Assembly: GCF_016918015.1 (NCBI RefSeq)
Contig: NZ_JAERMK010000008.1
Span: 62,001-126,000, forward strand
Length of the DNA: 64,000 bases
From: Glycomyces sp. YM15
Lineage (GTDB): Bacteria > Actinomycetota > Actinomycetes > Mycobacteriales > Micromonosporaceae
Direction: 5' to 3'
In this document: one piece after another, positions 11,627 through 22,025 of the stretch
Numbering within the stretch: position 1 is the stretch's first letter
Layout of the letters: each line of letters begins with the position of its first letter
Program-made: the position numbers and the translations under genes
The notes under the pieces: generated by a model
What the model was told of the DNA's origin: nothing
Seen by the model: the letters and a program-made list of their open reading frames with translations, nothing else
The model's database searches: none

Positions 11627-11707
11627 GAGGGCGGGCCCGGTGGCCGCGCGCATCCCTGGCTCGCGAGCTTCGCCGAGAGTGCTGCCGCCTTGACCGGACC
11701 CGCCCTC
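11627..11707. terminator. Long inverted repeat downstream of the glucosaminidase gene
   Basis: GAGGGCGGGCCCGGT (11627-11641) and ACCGGACCCGCCCTC (11693-11707) are complementary at 14 of 15 positions around a 51-base loop. It begins 38 bases past the stop of the minus-strand glucosaminidase gene and probably serves as its terminator. Confidence 0.45.
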
Positions 11708-11745
11708 GATGGCAGGAATCAAGTCTTGTGGGTGACCCGTCCGGT

Positions 11746-12840
11746 TCAGTCGAACCGGTAGAGGTCGTAGCCGTCCATGATGCCGATGAGCTTGTCCGAG
11801 TACTTCGGGTCGGTCGCGTAGCCGGCCTTGTGGATCTCGCGGGCGAAGCGCTTCGGGTCGTTCGCGTGGTCCATGGCGGTGGCGTAGCGGGACCAGTTCG
11901 AGAGCAGGGCGCCGTGGTCGCGGTAGGAGTCGGCCACGTTCCGATAGGCGCGGAACGTCGCGTTCATGTCGAAGCAGCCGCCGGTCGGGCTGCATTCGAA
12001 GGTGGCGTAGTCGCGGCAGCCGATGGCGTGGTCGCCGGGCGAGCCGAAGCACTTCATGCCGAACAGGTTGTGGTCTTCGCGGGCCAGCGCGCCCTTGCCC
12101 CAACCGGATTCGAGGATCGCCTGCGCGATGGTGACCGAGGCGGGCACGCCGGTGGCGCGGTCGCTGGCCTGCGCCGCGGGCGCGTGCGCGTTGATGAAGC
12201 CCGAGGTGCCGCCGCGCGGGATCGAGGGCGGGTCCTGGCCGCACCAGGGCAGCCACGGCTCGCCGGCGCTCCACTTGATGTAGGCGGCGGAGACGTAGCG
12301 CTTGTCGCCGATCAGGTACCAGGCGCCGGTCTTGCGGGCGGTGCCGTCGACCTCCTGGCCCCAGACCTGGCATTTGACGGAGATGCCGACGCCGTTGGCG
12401 AAGGCGCCCTGCCGACTGGAGGTCGAGTTCGCTGCGGCCCGGATGTTGAGTTCGCCGCCGTCGGTGCTGACAGTGGCGTTGGTGGCGGCCTTCGTGGCGG
12501 CGGAGCACCACGGCACGGGCTGCGCGGGCGACCAGGTGACGTACGCGTTCGAGATCCAGCGGTCCTTGCCGATACGCAGCCAGGTCGAGGTGGTGCGGAC
12601 GAATCCGCTGATCTCCTCGCCGCGGACCATGCAGAACACCTCGGGGTTCGCGCCCTTGGCGAGGGTCCCGGCGATCTTCCGGTCGGTGGCCGGGCCGGTG
12701 CGGACGTTGAGCGGGCCGCCTTCGGTGGCGATGATCGCACCGGTGATCTCGGCGTGTGCTGGAGCCGCGCCGACGAGGATCGTCCCTGCGGCGAGCGCGA
12801 GAACTGTTACGAATCGGATGTACCTCTGGAATACGCCCAT
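11746..12840 (-). CDS. Secreted glucosaminidase (FlgJ/GH73-type) with two SH3-like domains
   Basis: A 364-residue exported peptidoglycan hydrolase. A signal peptide (residues 1-30, ending AAPAHA) precedes two SH3-like wall-binding repeats, the first with GGPLNVRTGPATDRKIAGTL and the second with GGELNIRAAANSTS. A C-terminal mannosyl-glycoprotein endo-beta-N-acetylglucosaminidase-like domain follows. Its helix SVTIAQAILESGWGKGAL contains the probable catalytic Glu, followed by HNLFGMKC. Four cysteines (MKC, IGC, FEC, GGC) cluster after it. It likely trims peptidoglycan glycan strands outside the cell. The ATG at 12840 is 7 bases after a -10 element, so the transcript may be leaderless; an ATG at 12900 is upstream of that promoter. 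Confidence 0.88.
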   Translation of the reverse strand: MGVFQRYIRFVTVLALAAGTILVGAAPAHAEITGAIIATEGGPLNVRTGPATDRKIAGTLAKGANPEVFCMVRGEEISGFVRTTSTWLRIGKDRWISNAYVTWSPAQPVPWCSAATKAATNATVSTDGGELNIRAAANSTSSRQGAFANGVGISVKCQVWGQEVDGTARKTGAWYLIGDKRYVSAAYIKWSAGEPWLPWCGQDPPSIPRGGTSGFINAHAPAAQASDRATGVPASVTIAQAILESGWGKGALAREDHNLFGMKCFGSPGDHAIGCRDYATFECSPTGGCFDMNATFRAYRNVADSYRDHGALLSNWSRYATAMDHANDPKRFAREIHKAGYATDPKYSDKLIGIMDGYDLYRFD

Positions 12841-12847
12841 AGTGGGC

Positions 12848-12876
12848 AGTCTAGGTAGCGGGGGATTTTCTGTCAT
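12848..12876 (-). promoter_or_regulatory. Promoter of the glucosaminidase gene
   Basis: ATGACA (12876-12871) and TAGACT (12853-12848) are separated by exactly 17 bases on the minus strand. The start codon follows 7 bases after the -10, so transcription should start at or next to the ATG. Confidence 0.6.
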
Positions 12877-12984
12877 TGAAAGGCTCAATGTGAACAACAC
12901 TCGGCTCAGAAGCGGGTTTTCTGGTGTCCGCGATCACCTGGGTTGACGCCAGGTCCGTCTCGTGCTTAGGCGACAATGGTCGTC

Positions 12985-14856
<1,872 letters not shown>

Positions 14857-14865
14857 GTCCTGAAC

Positions 14866-14998
14866 GCGAGAAGCGGGGGGGGGCGGCCGGGGGGGGGCCC
14901 GCGGCGGGGGGGGGGCGGGGGGGGGGGAGGCGACCCCCGCCTGGTGCGCCCTCACCGGGCGCGGGGGCCCCGCCCTCCGGGTCGGCCCCGCTTCTCGC
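14866..14998. other. G-tract-rich inverted-repeat region between typA and the PAC2 gene
   Basis: Outer arms GCGAGAAGCGGGG (14866-14878) and CCCCGCTTCTCGC (14986-14998) are perfectly complementary. They enclose about 107 bases with four runs of 9 to 11 consecutive Gs on the plus strand (about 14875-14927), then C-rich sequence. It starts 9 bases after the typA stop and ends 22 bases before the stop of the opposing gene, so it occupies the terminator position of both. The G-runs could form a quadruplex, and their lengths may be mis-sequenced. Confidence 0.7.
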
Positions 14999-15020
14999 TT
15001 GGTCCCGGGGTTGTCACGCG

Positions 15021-15935
15021 CTACTTGTCGTCCTCACCTCGCTGGCGCTCGGCGAGGAAGTGCTCGAACGCCGCTCCGAGTTCGTCGGCGGTCGGCATCC
15101 GGCCGTCCTGGAGCATCTCGTCGGCCTCGGCGGCCTCGGCGAACGAGTCGTACTGCTCCTCAAGGGTCTTCACCACGTCGGCGACCTCGTCGGACTCGGC
15201 GACCTGTTCGGCGATGTCCGAATCCACTTGGGCGCGTTCGACTTCCAGTTCCTCGTCGGAGGGCAGGTCGAGGCCGGTGGCCTCGCGGATGCCCTCGAGG
15301 AGGCGGAGCGAAGCGGCCGGATAGGTCATCTGCATGACGTAGTGCGGCACGTGCACCGAGAGGCCGACGGCGTCGCGGCCGGACTCGCCGAGGCGGTACT
15401 CCAGCAGCCCCGCGGCATTGCCGGGGACCGTGACCTCGTTGAACACCGGGCGGTTGTCGAAGACGAGCTCGGGCCGGGTCGCGTGCACGGTCATGCCGAG
15501 CGGCCGGGTGTGCGGCACCCCCATCGGGATGCCCTGGAAGCCCACGGTGAGCGGCACATGCCAGTGCTCGACCAGGTCCTCCACCGAGTCCACGAAGCGT
15601 TCCCACGCGAAGTCGGGCTCAGGGCCCGTCATGAGCAGGAACGGCTTGTCCGCGGCGTCCCGCATCAGGTACACGACCAGTTGCGGGGCCTCGAAGTCCG
15701 ACCAGCGGTCGATCGAGAACGTGAGGTTGGGCCGCCGGGAGCGGTAGTCGATGAGCTGGTCCACGTCGAACGACGCGACCGGGGTGTGCTCGCAGGTCTT
15801 GAACAGGTGGTCCACCACCCCGCGACCCGCTTGGCCTGCGTCCATGAACCCGTCGAGGAAGTGCAGCAGCACCGCTCCCCGCGCCTCGGCCGGTTCCGCC
15901 AGGACCTCGCACAGTGCCCAAGGGTCAACGTTCAA
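15021..15935 (-). CDS. PAC2-family protein
   Basis: About 304 residues. The sequence GAVLLHFLDGFMDAGQAGRGVVDHLF near the N-terminus, VASFDVDQLIDYRSRRP after it, and the glycine-rich PLTVGFQGIPMGVPHTRP are characteristic of the PAC2 (proteasome assembly chaperone 2-like) family in actinobacteria. An acidic, coiled-coil-like C-terminal tail of about 70 residues follows. The molecular role in bacteria is not established. The frame is open to 16028, but the family start matches the TTG at 15935, which has GAAGGAG 9 bases upstream. It lies 89 bases after the pbpB stop, in the same direction. Confidence 0.82.
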   Translation of the reverse strand: MNVDPWALCEVLAEPAEARGAVLLHFLDGFMDAGQAGRGVVDHLFKTCEHTPVASFDVDQLIDYRSRRPNLTFSIDRWSDFEAPQLVVYLMRDAADKPFLLMTGPEPDFAWERFVDSVEDLVEHWHVPLTVGFQGIPMGVPHTRPLGMTVHATRPELVFDNRPVFNEVTVPGNAAGLLEYRLGESGRDAVGLSVHVPHYVMQMTYPAASLRLLEGIREATGLDLPSDEELEVERAQVDSDIAEQVAESDEVADVVKTLEEQYDSFAEAAEADEMLQDGRMPTADELGAAFEHFLAERQRGEDDK

Positions 15936-16024
15936 AACAATCGGCTCCTTCTTCCTTGACGCCTTCGATGCTAACGCCCGGGGCCGACCCCCGATTCCCG
16001 CTCGCGGAGAACTTCGCAGGAGCG

Positions 16025-18223
16025 TCACCCCCAGACGTCGAACACCGGGGCGGGCTCGGCCGCGGGGCGAACCCCGAAGTAGCCCAAGGCGAACTCGTTG
16101 ATCTGCTTGAACGCGTCGCCCGTGGTCGAGCCGCCGCCCCCGCCACCGGGGACGTAGACGCTCACGGCCACGACGTACTGCGGGTCCTCGGCCGGGGCGA
16201 ATCCCACGAACGAGGTGATGTTGCCGGGCGCGTACACGCCGTCGACGACGAGGCTGCCCGTACCGGTCTTGCCGGCCAGGTGGTAGTTCTCGAGCGCCGC
16301 GTTGCGGCCCGTGCCGGTCTCCGCCGCGATCGGCGCCTGCAGCAGGTACTGCAGGCTCTCGGCGGTCTCCTTGGAGATGACGCGGTGCTTCTCCGGCTCC
16401 GGCTGCTCCACGACGGTGCCGTCGGCCTCGATCTTCTGGTCGACGAGCGTGGGCTGCACGTACACGCCGTCGTTGGCGATGGCACCGTAGAGCGCGGCCA
16501 TCTGCATGATCGTGGCGGTGCCCTCGTGGCCGATCGGGACCGAGCCGTACGAGGTGCCCGACCAGTTCTGCGGCTCCTGCAGGATGCCCGCGGCCTCGCC
16601 CGCGATCCCGACGCCCGTGGACTGTCCGAGGCCGAACGCGAGCTGGTACTCGTAGAGCTTCTCCTTGCCGATGCAGTCGGCGAGCTGGATGGTGCCCACG
16701 TTCGAGGACTGCGCGATGATCCCGGCGAGGCTCAGCACTGCGTCGCCGTGCTCGTAGCCGTCCCGGTACACCTGGTCGCCCTTGGTGATCGTCTGATCAA
16801 CGGGCATGGTGCCGTCCGGCTTGATGCAGCCCTCCTCGAGGGCCGCGGCGAACACGATCGCCTTGTGGATCGAGCCGGGGTCCACAGTAGCCTGAGTGCC
16901 GTAGTCGCGGTACGCCTCGGGGTCGTCCACGTCGAACGGGTTGGCCGCGTCGTAGGTCGGGGTCGAGGCCATCGCCAGCATCTCGCCGGAGCCGACCTCC
17001 ATGACCATCGCCGAGCCGAACTCGGCGTCGTGCTCGTTCACGGTCTCCTGCAGGATGTTCTGCACCTGGAACTGGAGCTTGTCGTCGAGGGTGAGCTGGA
17101 TGTCGTTGCCCGGCACCGCTTCCTCCTCGCGGTAGAACGCGCCGGGGATCGGCTGGCCGGACTGGCTGCGCTCGTAGGAGACCTCGCCGTCCTCCCCGGA
17201 GAGCCAGTCGTCGTAGGCGGCCTCCAGGCCGACGAGGCCGGTGCCCTCGCCGCCGGTGAAGCCGATGACGTTGGCGGCCAGGTCGTGTCCGGGCACCATG
17301 CGGCTCTCGTCCTCGCCGATGATGAGGCCCGGGTTCTCCATCTCCCGAATCTCGTCGCCGACGTCGAGGCTGACGCCGCGCTGCAGGTACGCGAAGCGGA
17401 TCGCCTCGCCCTGCGCGGTCTCCTTGGTGGCGATGATCGGTTCGATCTCGGAGGCCTTCCGGGCCAGGAGCGGCGCGAGGGTCGCGGCCAGTTCGGCGGG
17501 GTCGCCCGCGACCATGCCGGGATCCACGGCGATGTAGTTCGCCTCGATCGAGTAGGCGAGCCGGTTGCCGTTGCGGTCGAGGATCGCGCCGCGCTCGGCG
17601 GGCAGCGGCTCGGTCGTGAGGCGCTGGTTCAGGGCGTCCGCCGCGTAGGCCGCGGAGTCGGTGACCTGGAGCTGCACGAGCCGGGCGCCCGAGACGAGCA
17701 GCAGGATCATGACGAAGGCCGCGGCCATGCGCAGCCGCCGACGGGGATTGCCGATGCGGGGCAGGCTCGCGATCGGCCGGACCTCGATCGGCCCGGTGGC
17801 GCGGACGGTGCCGCGCGGTCCGCCGCGGCGCGGCGGGTTGATCGGGCCGGTGCGCCGGGTCGGCGCGGGACGCACGGTCCCGGTGCGCCGCAGCGGTTCC
17901 GAGCGATCCGCGGCGGTGCGTTTCGGTTCCGGCTCGGGCCTGCGCGGCTCGGTGATCGTGCCGGTCTCGCGCTGGCGGCGCTCGCGCGAGCGGGCCGCGG
18001 CCTCGCGGCGCCTGCGCGCCGCGAGGTCGTCGGTCTCCTGCTGCTGAGAGGTCCGGTTGCGTTCGCGGCGCGCGGCCTCGCGGTCCCGCGCCCCGTTCTC
18101 GCGGGCCCGGTTGTCCTCGGACCCCTCCGCCGCCTCGCGGACCGTGCGCCCGCGAGGCGTGTAACGGCGCGCTCGGCTGATCGAGGAGGGGTCGCGCCGT
18201 CGACGGGGGTCGGATTCGGTCAT
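16025..18223 (-). CDS. pbpB: Penicillin-binding protein 2 / FtsI septal transpeptidase
   Basis: A 732-residue class B penicillin-binding protein that cross-links septal peptidoglycan. A long, Arg/Glu/Pro-rich cytoplasmic tail (about 160 residues) precedes one membrane segment (RMAAAFVMILLLVSGARLV). The PBP dimerisation domain (ERGAILDRNGNRLAYS) and the transpeptidase domain follow. The active-site motifs are all present: SIHK (SxxK) in VDPGSIHK, SSN in AQSSNVGT, and KTG in LAGKTGTG. It lies 8 bases after ftsL in the mraZ-rsmH-ftsL-pbpB order. The usual next gene, murE, is not here; a PAC2-family gene follows instead. Confidence 0.95.
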   Translation of the reverse strand: MTESDPRRRRDPSSISRARRYTPRGRTVREAAEGSEDNRARENGARDREAARRERNRTSQQQETDDLAARRRREAAARSRERRQRETGTITEPRRPEPEPKRTAADRSEPLRRTGTVRPAPTRRTGPINPPRRGGPRGTVRATGPIEVRPIASLPRIGNPRRRLRMAAAFVMILLLVSGARLVQLQVTDSAAYAADALNQRLTTEPLPAERGAILDRNGNRLAYSIEANYIAVDPGMVAGDPAELAATLAPLLARKASEIEPIIATKETAQGEAIRFAYLQRGVSLDVGDEIREMENPGLIIGEDESRMVPGHDLAANVIGFTGGEGTGLVGLEAAYDDWLSGEDGEVSYERSQSGQPIPGAFYREEEAVPGNDIQLTLDDKLQFQVQNILQETVNEHDAEFGSAMVMEVGSGEMLAMASTPTYDAANPFDVDDPEAYRDYGTQATVDPGSIHKAIVFAAALEEGCIKPDGTMPVDQTITKGDQVYRDGYEHGDAVLSLAGIIAQSSNVGTIQLADCIGKEKLYEYQLAFGLGQSTGVGIAGEAAGILQEPQNWSGTSYGSVPIGHEGTATIMQMAALYGAIANDGVYVQPTLVDQKIEADGTVVEQPEPEKHRVISKETAESLQYLLQAPIAAETGTGRNAALENYHLAGKTGTGSLVVDGVYAPGNITSFVGFAPAEDPQYVVAVSVYVPGGGGGGSTTGDAFKQINEFALGYFGVRPAAEPAPVFDVWG

Positions 18224-18231
18224 CGACGTCC

Positions 18232-18810
18232 TTACTCTTCGTTCCAGGGCACCTCGACGGTCTCGCCGCCGGGCAGGTACAGGAAGGTCACCTTCTCCGG
18301 GTGCACCATGCCGTACAGCTGCGCCTGGGCCTGGAGGTACACGGGCGTGTCGAGGTGCGACAGCTCGTCCTCGAGCGCCTGCTCGGTCTGGTCGAGCTCG
18401 CCGGCCTGGGTCCGCAGCTCCTGCAGCCGGTAGGCGTCCTCGTTGATGACCGTGTTCAGCACCAGCAGGCCGAAGATCCCGGCCACCACGAGCGCGAGGA
18501 TGCCGCCGACGAACGCCGGGCGCGGCACCTCCACCGGATCCGGCGCGGGCTTGGCCTTCGTCTCGGTCCGGGTGCGCGGCAGCACCACGGTCTCGCGCTG
18601 CGGCGAGGCCGGGGTCTCGATCTCGGCCGGAGGCGCCTCGACCGGGACGGTCGCGGGCTGGACGGCGAGGTTCCCCTCGAACACAGGCGCGGAGTCATCG
18701 GCGTCGCCGACGAGGCCGCGGCGTCGCGAGGACGCGGCGCGGGCCCGCCGACGGGCGGCCTTGATGATCTCGTCGGGGTCGGCTTGCGCGCGACGGTACT
18801 GGTCGCTCAT
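18232..18810 (-). CDS. ftsL: FtsL-like cell-division protein
   Basis: A 192-residue bitopic membrane protein. About 100 cytoplasmic residues rich in Arg, Pro and Ala precede a single membrane segment (FVGGILALVVAGIFGLLVLN). A short extracytoplasmic helix with heptad character (LQELRTQAGELDQTEQALEDEL) follows, as in FtsL/DivIC proteins of the divisome. Sequence similarity in this family is weak. The call rests on topology and on the position between rsmH and pbpB. Its ATG overlaps the rsmH stop by four bases (ATGA), indicating translational coupling. Confidence 0.85.
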   Translation of the reverse strand: MSDQYRRAQADPDEIIKAARRRARAASSRRRGLVGDADDSAPVFEGNLAVQPATVPVEAPPAEIETPASPQRETVVLPRTRTETKAKPAPDPVEVPRPAFVGGILALVVAGIFGLLVLNTVINEDAYRLQELRTQAGELDQTEQALEDELSHLDTPVYLQAQAQLYGMVHPEKVTFLYLPGGETVEVPWNEE

Positions 18811-19775
18811 GGTGCGCCTCCTGCTCCTGTGGACGGTGCGATGCGCTCCGCGGCGCGGAGCCGGGCGGGTGCCGCGCGCGGATTGCGGTCGAGTTCGGTC
18901 TGTGTCGGTTGCTGGGCCTTCTTCGTAAGGAGTCGAAAGGTGGGTTCGGTTCCGGGGAGGTCGACGGGGAGGCCGGCCGGGCTGGTGGAGGTGGCCCGTC
19001 GGGCCAGCTCCTGCTTGGTGATGCGGTCTTCGAGCGAGTGGTAGGAGAGCACGACGACACGGCCGCCGGGGGCCATCACGTCGAGCGCGGCGGGCAGCGC
19101 GCGCTCCCAGGTCTCCAGCTCGCCGTTGACCTCGATCCGCAGGGCCTGGAAGGTCCGCTTGGCGGGGTTGCCGCCGGTGCGGCGGGCCGCGGCCGGGATC
19201 GCGTCCCGCACCAGGTCCGCCAGTGCGCTGCTGGAGGTGATCGGGGCTTTGGCGCGGGCCTTGACGATGCTGGAGACGACGCGGGTCGCGAACTTCTCCT
19301 CGCCGTACTCGCGCAGGATGCGCACGAGGTCGCCCGGCGCGTAGGTGTTCACGACGATCTCGGCGGTGAGCGGGTCGTCGGGGTTCATGCGCATGTCGAG
19401 GCGCGCGTCCTGGCTGTAGGCGAAGCCGCGGTCGGCCTGGTCGAGCTGCATCGAGGAGACGCCGAGGTCGAACAGGACGGCGTCGAGGTGGTCGAAGCCG
19501 TTGTCCTGCAGGACTTCCGGGATCTCGTCGTAGACGGCGCGGGCCGGGATGAACCGCTCGCCGAAGTCGGCGAGTCGCTTGGAGGCGAGTTCGAGCGCGG
19601 TGGGGTCGCGGTCGACGCCGATGACCGTGAGGCCGGGGTGGGCGGTCAGCAGCGCCTCGGTGTGCCCTCCGGCGCCGAGGGTCGCGTCGACGGCCAGCGC
19701 CCCGGGGCGCGAGGCGGCGGGTGCGAGGTATGCCAGCACTTCGTCGAGCATCACCGGGATGTGCGGTGCGTTCAT
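18807..19775 (-). CDS. rsmH: 16S rRNA (cytosine-1402-N4)-methyltransferase
   Basis: RsmH (MraW) N4-methylates C1402 of 16S rRNA in the ribosomal P site using S-adenosylmethionine. The 322-residue protein has HIPVMLDEVL at the start, the SAM-binding VDATLGAGGHTEALL, the acidic VIGVDRDP, and FDLGVSSMQLDQADRGFAY. It also has the family's NPAKRTFQALRIEVNGEL and SYHSLEDRI. The ATG at 19775 has a strong AAGGAGGTGA ribosome-binding site; the frame is open further upstream through mraZ but that part is not real. It follows mraZ after 17 bases. Confidence 0.96.
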   Translation of the reverse strand: MNAPHIPVMLDEVLAYLAPAASRPGALAVDATLGAGGHTEALLTAHPGLTVIGVDRDPTALELASKRLADFGERFIPARAVYDEIPEVLQDNGFDHLDAVLFDLGVSSMQLDQADRGFAYSQDARLDMRMNPDDPLTAEIVVNTYAPGDLVRILREYGEEKFATRVVSSIVKARAKAPITSSSALADLVRDAIPAAARRTGGNPAKRTFQALRIEVNGELETWERALPAALDVMAPGGRVVVLSYHSLEDRITKQELARRATSTSPAGLPVDLPGTEPTFRLLTKKAQQPTQTELDRNPRAAPARLRAAERIAPSTGAGGAP

Positions 19776-19792
19776 TCCGCTCACCTCCTTCT

Positions 19793-20224
19793 CTACAGTC
19801 CTTCGGGCAGGTCGCCCTCTTCGATGTCGGCGAAGGCCTCTTCCGAGGCCTCCAGGTAGTCGTCCCAAGTTTGGGTGTTCCAGATCTCCACGCGGTTGGA
19901 GGCGCCGATGACCGCGAGGTCGCGGTCGAGGCCGGCGTATTCGCGAAGCCGCGGGGGGATGGTGACGCGTCCCTGCTTGTCGGGGACCTCGTCGTGGGCG
20001 GAGGCGAAGAACACCCGGCTGTAGGCGCGGGCGGTCTTGCTCGACATGGGGGCCTGTTGGAGCGCTTGCGCGATGCGCGTGAACTCCTCTTCGGGGAACA
20101 CGTACAGGCAGCGTTCCTGGCCCTTGGTGATCACGACTCCTTCCGCCAGTCCTTCCCTGAACTTCGCGGGGAGGATGACGCGGCCCTTGTCGTCCAGGCG
20201 CGGGTTGTGGGTGCCGAGGAACAT
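19793..20224 (-). CDS. mraZ: MraZ, transcriptional regulator of the dcw cluster
   Basis: A 143-residue protein with two AbrB-like SpoVT/MraZ halves: [23 protein letters not shown] and, about 75 residues later, [21 protein letters not shown]. MraZ oligomerises as a ring and binds tandem TGG-containing repeats at its own promoter. Exactly such an array lies 66 bases upstream. I chose the ATG at 20224 because it gives the invariant MFLGTH start; an in-frame ATG nine bases upstream is less likely. Confidence 0.95.
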   Translation of the reverse strand: MFLGTHNPRLDDKGRVILPAKFREGLAEGVVITKGQERCLYVFPEEEFTRIAQALQQAPMSSKTARAYSRVFFASAHDEVPDKQGRVTIPPRLREYAGLDRDLAVIGASNRVEIWNTQTWDDYLEASEEAFADIEEGDLPEGL

Positions 20225-20289
20225 CGGCGCCACCCCCCGTGACTCTCAGGCTGCGCGGCCGCTCCGACCGCGTCGATGAGGCGATGGCC

Positions 20290-20329
20290 CCACCATTGCG
20301 CCCCACCTTACTCCACTCTCCCCCACCCT
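20290..20329 (-). promoter_or_regulatory. MraZ operator: four 10-bp-spaced TGG repeats
   Basis: On the minus strand TGG triplets start at 20325, 20315, 20305 and 20295, exactly 10 bases apart. The units read GTGGGGGAGA, GTGGAGTAAG, GTGGGGCGCA and ATGGTGGGGC. MraZ of other bacteria recognises tandem TGG-type repeats at one-helical-turn spacing, so autoregulation is expected. A -10-like TAAGGT falls inside the array. Confidence 0.75.
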
Positions 20330-20761
20330 TGGGGGTTGTTTCCGCGTGGCATTCGTGGTGGGCGTGGCGAAGACGCTGGTCAGGGCTGGTGGTGGACAGT
20401 GGAGTGACGAGTGCGCAACACGTGCCCCAGAAGGCAAATTTCGTTCACCGTTCACCGCCGCGGGTGGCAAGGGACCCAAGCGGACCCGGGCCGCGGCGAC
20501 GGGGCGCGCACGGAGGGCGACGAACGCGGGCACGGTGCGCGCCGGTGCAGTCACTGTGGAGTGAGGGGTGGCGGGAAGTGGAGGAGTTCCGGGAGCGTCC
20601 GCGCTGCCCGGCGCGGGAGGCGCATCGGCGTTCGTCGCTGCCTCGGGTTGCAGGTGTCGGCTCACCTCACGCACTGCCGCCACTCATCACGGGTTCCGGT
20701 GCGCATGTGACAAACTCTTCTGCATAGTCACCGGTTCCGATCAAGCCGAAAGCGAGCCCGC
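20330..20761. other. Divergent intergenic region between the mraZ operator and murT
   Basis: About 430 bases with no gene I can support. Three further GTGGAG half-sites lie on the plus strand (20399-20404, 20556-20561 and 20578-20583). The bases before murT are AT-richer and include CATAGT (20723-20728), a possible -10 for murT. Several short frames here have no recognisable product. Confidence 0.5.
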
Positions 20762-22006
20762 ATGAGCGCGAATCTGACCCCACGCGCGAAATTCGCCACC
20801 ACGCTCCTCAGGACCGCGGCGGCGCTCTCGCGGGCCACGGGCCGCGGCGACGGCTCGGTGATCGGCGGCCGCGTCGGGTTGATCGTCGAGCCTCGCCTTC
20901 TGGAACTGCTGGCCGAGGGGCGCCACGTCGTGCTCATCTCGGGCACGAACGGCAAGACCACGACCACCCGGTTCACCACGGCCGCGATCGAGGCGATCGG
21001 GAAGGTCGCCACGAACTCGTTCGGCGCGAACATGCCGACGGGCCACACGACCGCGCTCGCGAAGGCGCCCAAGGCGGAGTACGCCGCGCTCGAGTGCGAC
21101 GAGCACTACCTGGGGCAGCTGCTGGACGCGGCGAGCCCGAAGGTCGTGGCCCTGTTGAACCTCTCGCGGGACCAGCTGGACCGGGCCATGGAGGTCACGG
21201 CGCTGGCGGCGAAGTGGCGCCAGACCCTGCAGACCTCGGCCGGGCAGTCGACGATCGTCGCGAACGCGGACGACCCGCTGATCGTGTGGGCCGCCTCGGT
21301 GTGCCAGCGCGTGGTGTGGGTGGCGGCGGGCCAGTCCTGGACCGCCGACTCGGCGATCTGCCCGAACTGCGGTTCGCACCTCGACCGGTTCGGCGAGTTC
21401 TGGCGTTGCACGAACTGCGGCCTGAACCGGCCGAGCCCGCAGTGGTCGGTGGCGCAGGAGGGCGAGGCGGTGGTGGGCCCGGACGGACGCCGCTACGAGC
21501 TGAACCTGCAGCTGCCGGGTCGAGTGAACCGCGCGAACGCCGCGACGGCGCTGGCTGTGGCGAGCCTGTTCGGGGTGGACCCGGCGCAGGCCGCGCCGCG
21601 CCTCTCGGAGGTCGCGTCGGTGGCCGGGCGGTACGCGAAGGTCGAGCGGGAGGGCCGCCGGCTGCGGCTGCTGCTGGCGAAGAACCCGGCCGGGTGGCTG
21701 GAGTCGTTCGACATGATCGAGCCGAACCCGCCGGTGGTCCTGTCCCTGAACGCGCGCGAGGTGGACGGCTTCGACACGTCGTGGATCTACGACGTGGACT
21801 TCACGTCGCTCGCGGGCCGCAAGGTGGTCGTGACGGGTGACCGGCGCACCGACCTGGCCGTGCGACTGGAGGTCGACGGCGTCGACTTCATCGTGGTGGA
21901 CGACATCAGGGCGGCGATCGCGGCGGTGCCGCCGGGGCCGGTGGAGGTCGTCGCGAACTACACGGCCTTCCAGGACATCCGCGCCGAATTCAACCGGGTC
22001 AACTAG
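20762..22006 (+). CDS. murT: Lipid II isoglutaminyl synthase, glutamate-amidating subunit MurT
   Basis: MurT activates the D-Glu carboxylate of lipid II with ATP and, with GatD, amidates it to D-isoglutamine. The 414-residue protein has the Mur-ligase P-loop LISGTNGKTTTTR and the central domain with NLSRDQLDR. It also carries the MurT-specific zinc ribbon (CPNCGSHLDRFGEFWRCTNCG) and a C-terminal DUF1727-type domain ending in VVANYTAFQDIR. The ATG at 20762 gives a typical length. It lies 19 bases before gatD, consistent with a two-gene operon. Confidence 0.96.
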   Translation: MSANLTPRAKFATTLLRTAAALSRATGRGDGSVIGGRVGLIVEPRLLELLAEGRHVVLISGTNGKTTTTRFTTAAIEAIGKVATNSFGANMPTGHTTALAKAPKAEYAALECDEHYLGQLLDAASPKVVALLNLSRDQLDRAMEVTALAAKWRQTLQTSAGQSTIVANADDPLIVWAASVCQRVVWVAAGQSWTADSAICPNCGSHLDRFGEFWRCTNCGLNRPSPQWSVAQEGEAVVGPDGRRYELNLQLPGRVNRANAATALAVASLFGVDPAQAAPRLSEVASVAGRYAKVEREGRRLRLLLAKNPAGWLESFDMIEPNPPVVLSLNAREVDGFDTSWIYDVDFTSLAGRKVVVTGDRRTDLAVRLEVDGVDFIVVDDIRAAIAAVPPGPVEVVANYTAFQDIRAEFNRVN

Positions 22007-22025
22007 CGAGAGAGAGCGTCCCACC

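Noticed and set aside
12942-12984. A confident promoter for typA using TTGACG at 12943
   Set aside because: The spacing to GACAAT is 23 bases, and the alternative TAGGCG lacks the final T, so no convincing pair was found.
18807-20306. rsmH extended upstream to 20306
   Set aside because: The extension runs through mraZ in another frame, and a strong ribosome-binding site marks the start at 19775.
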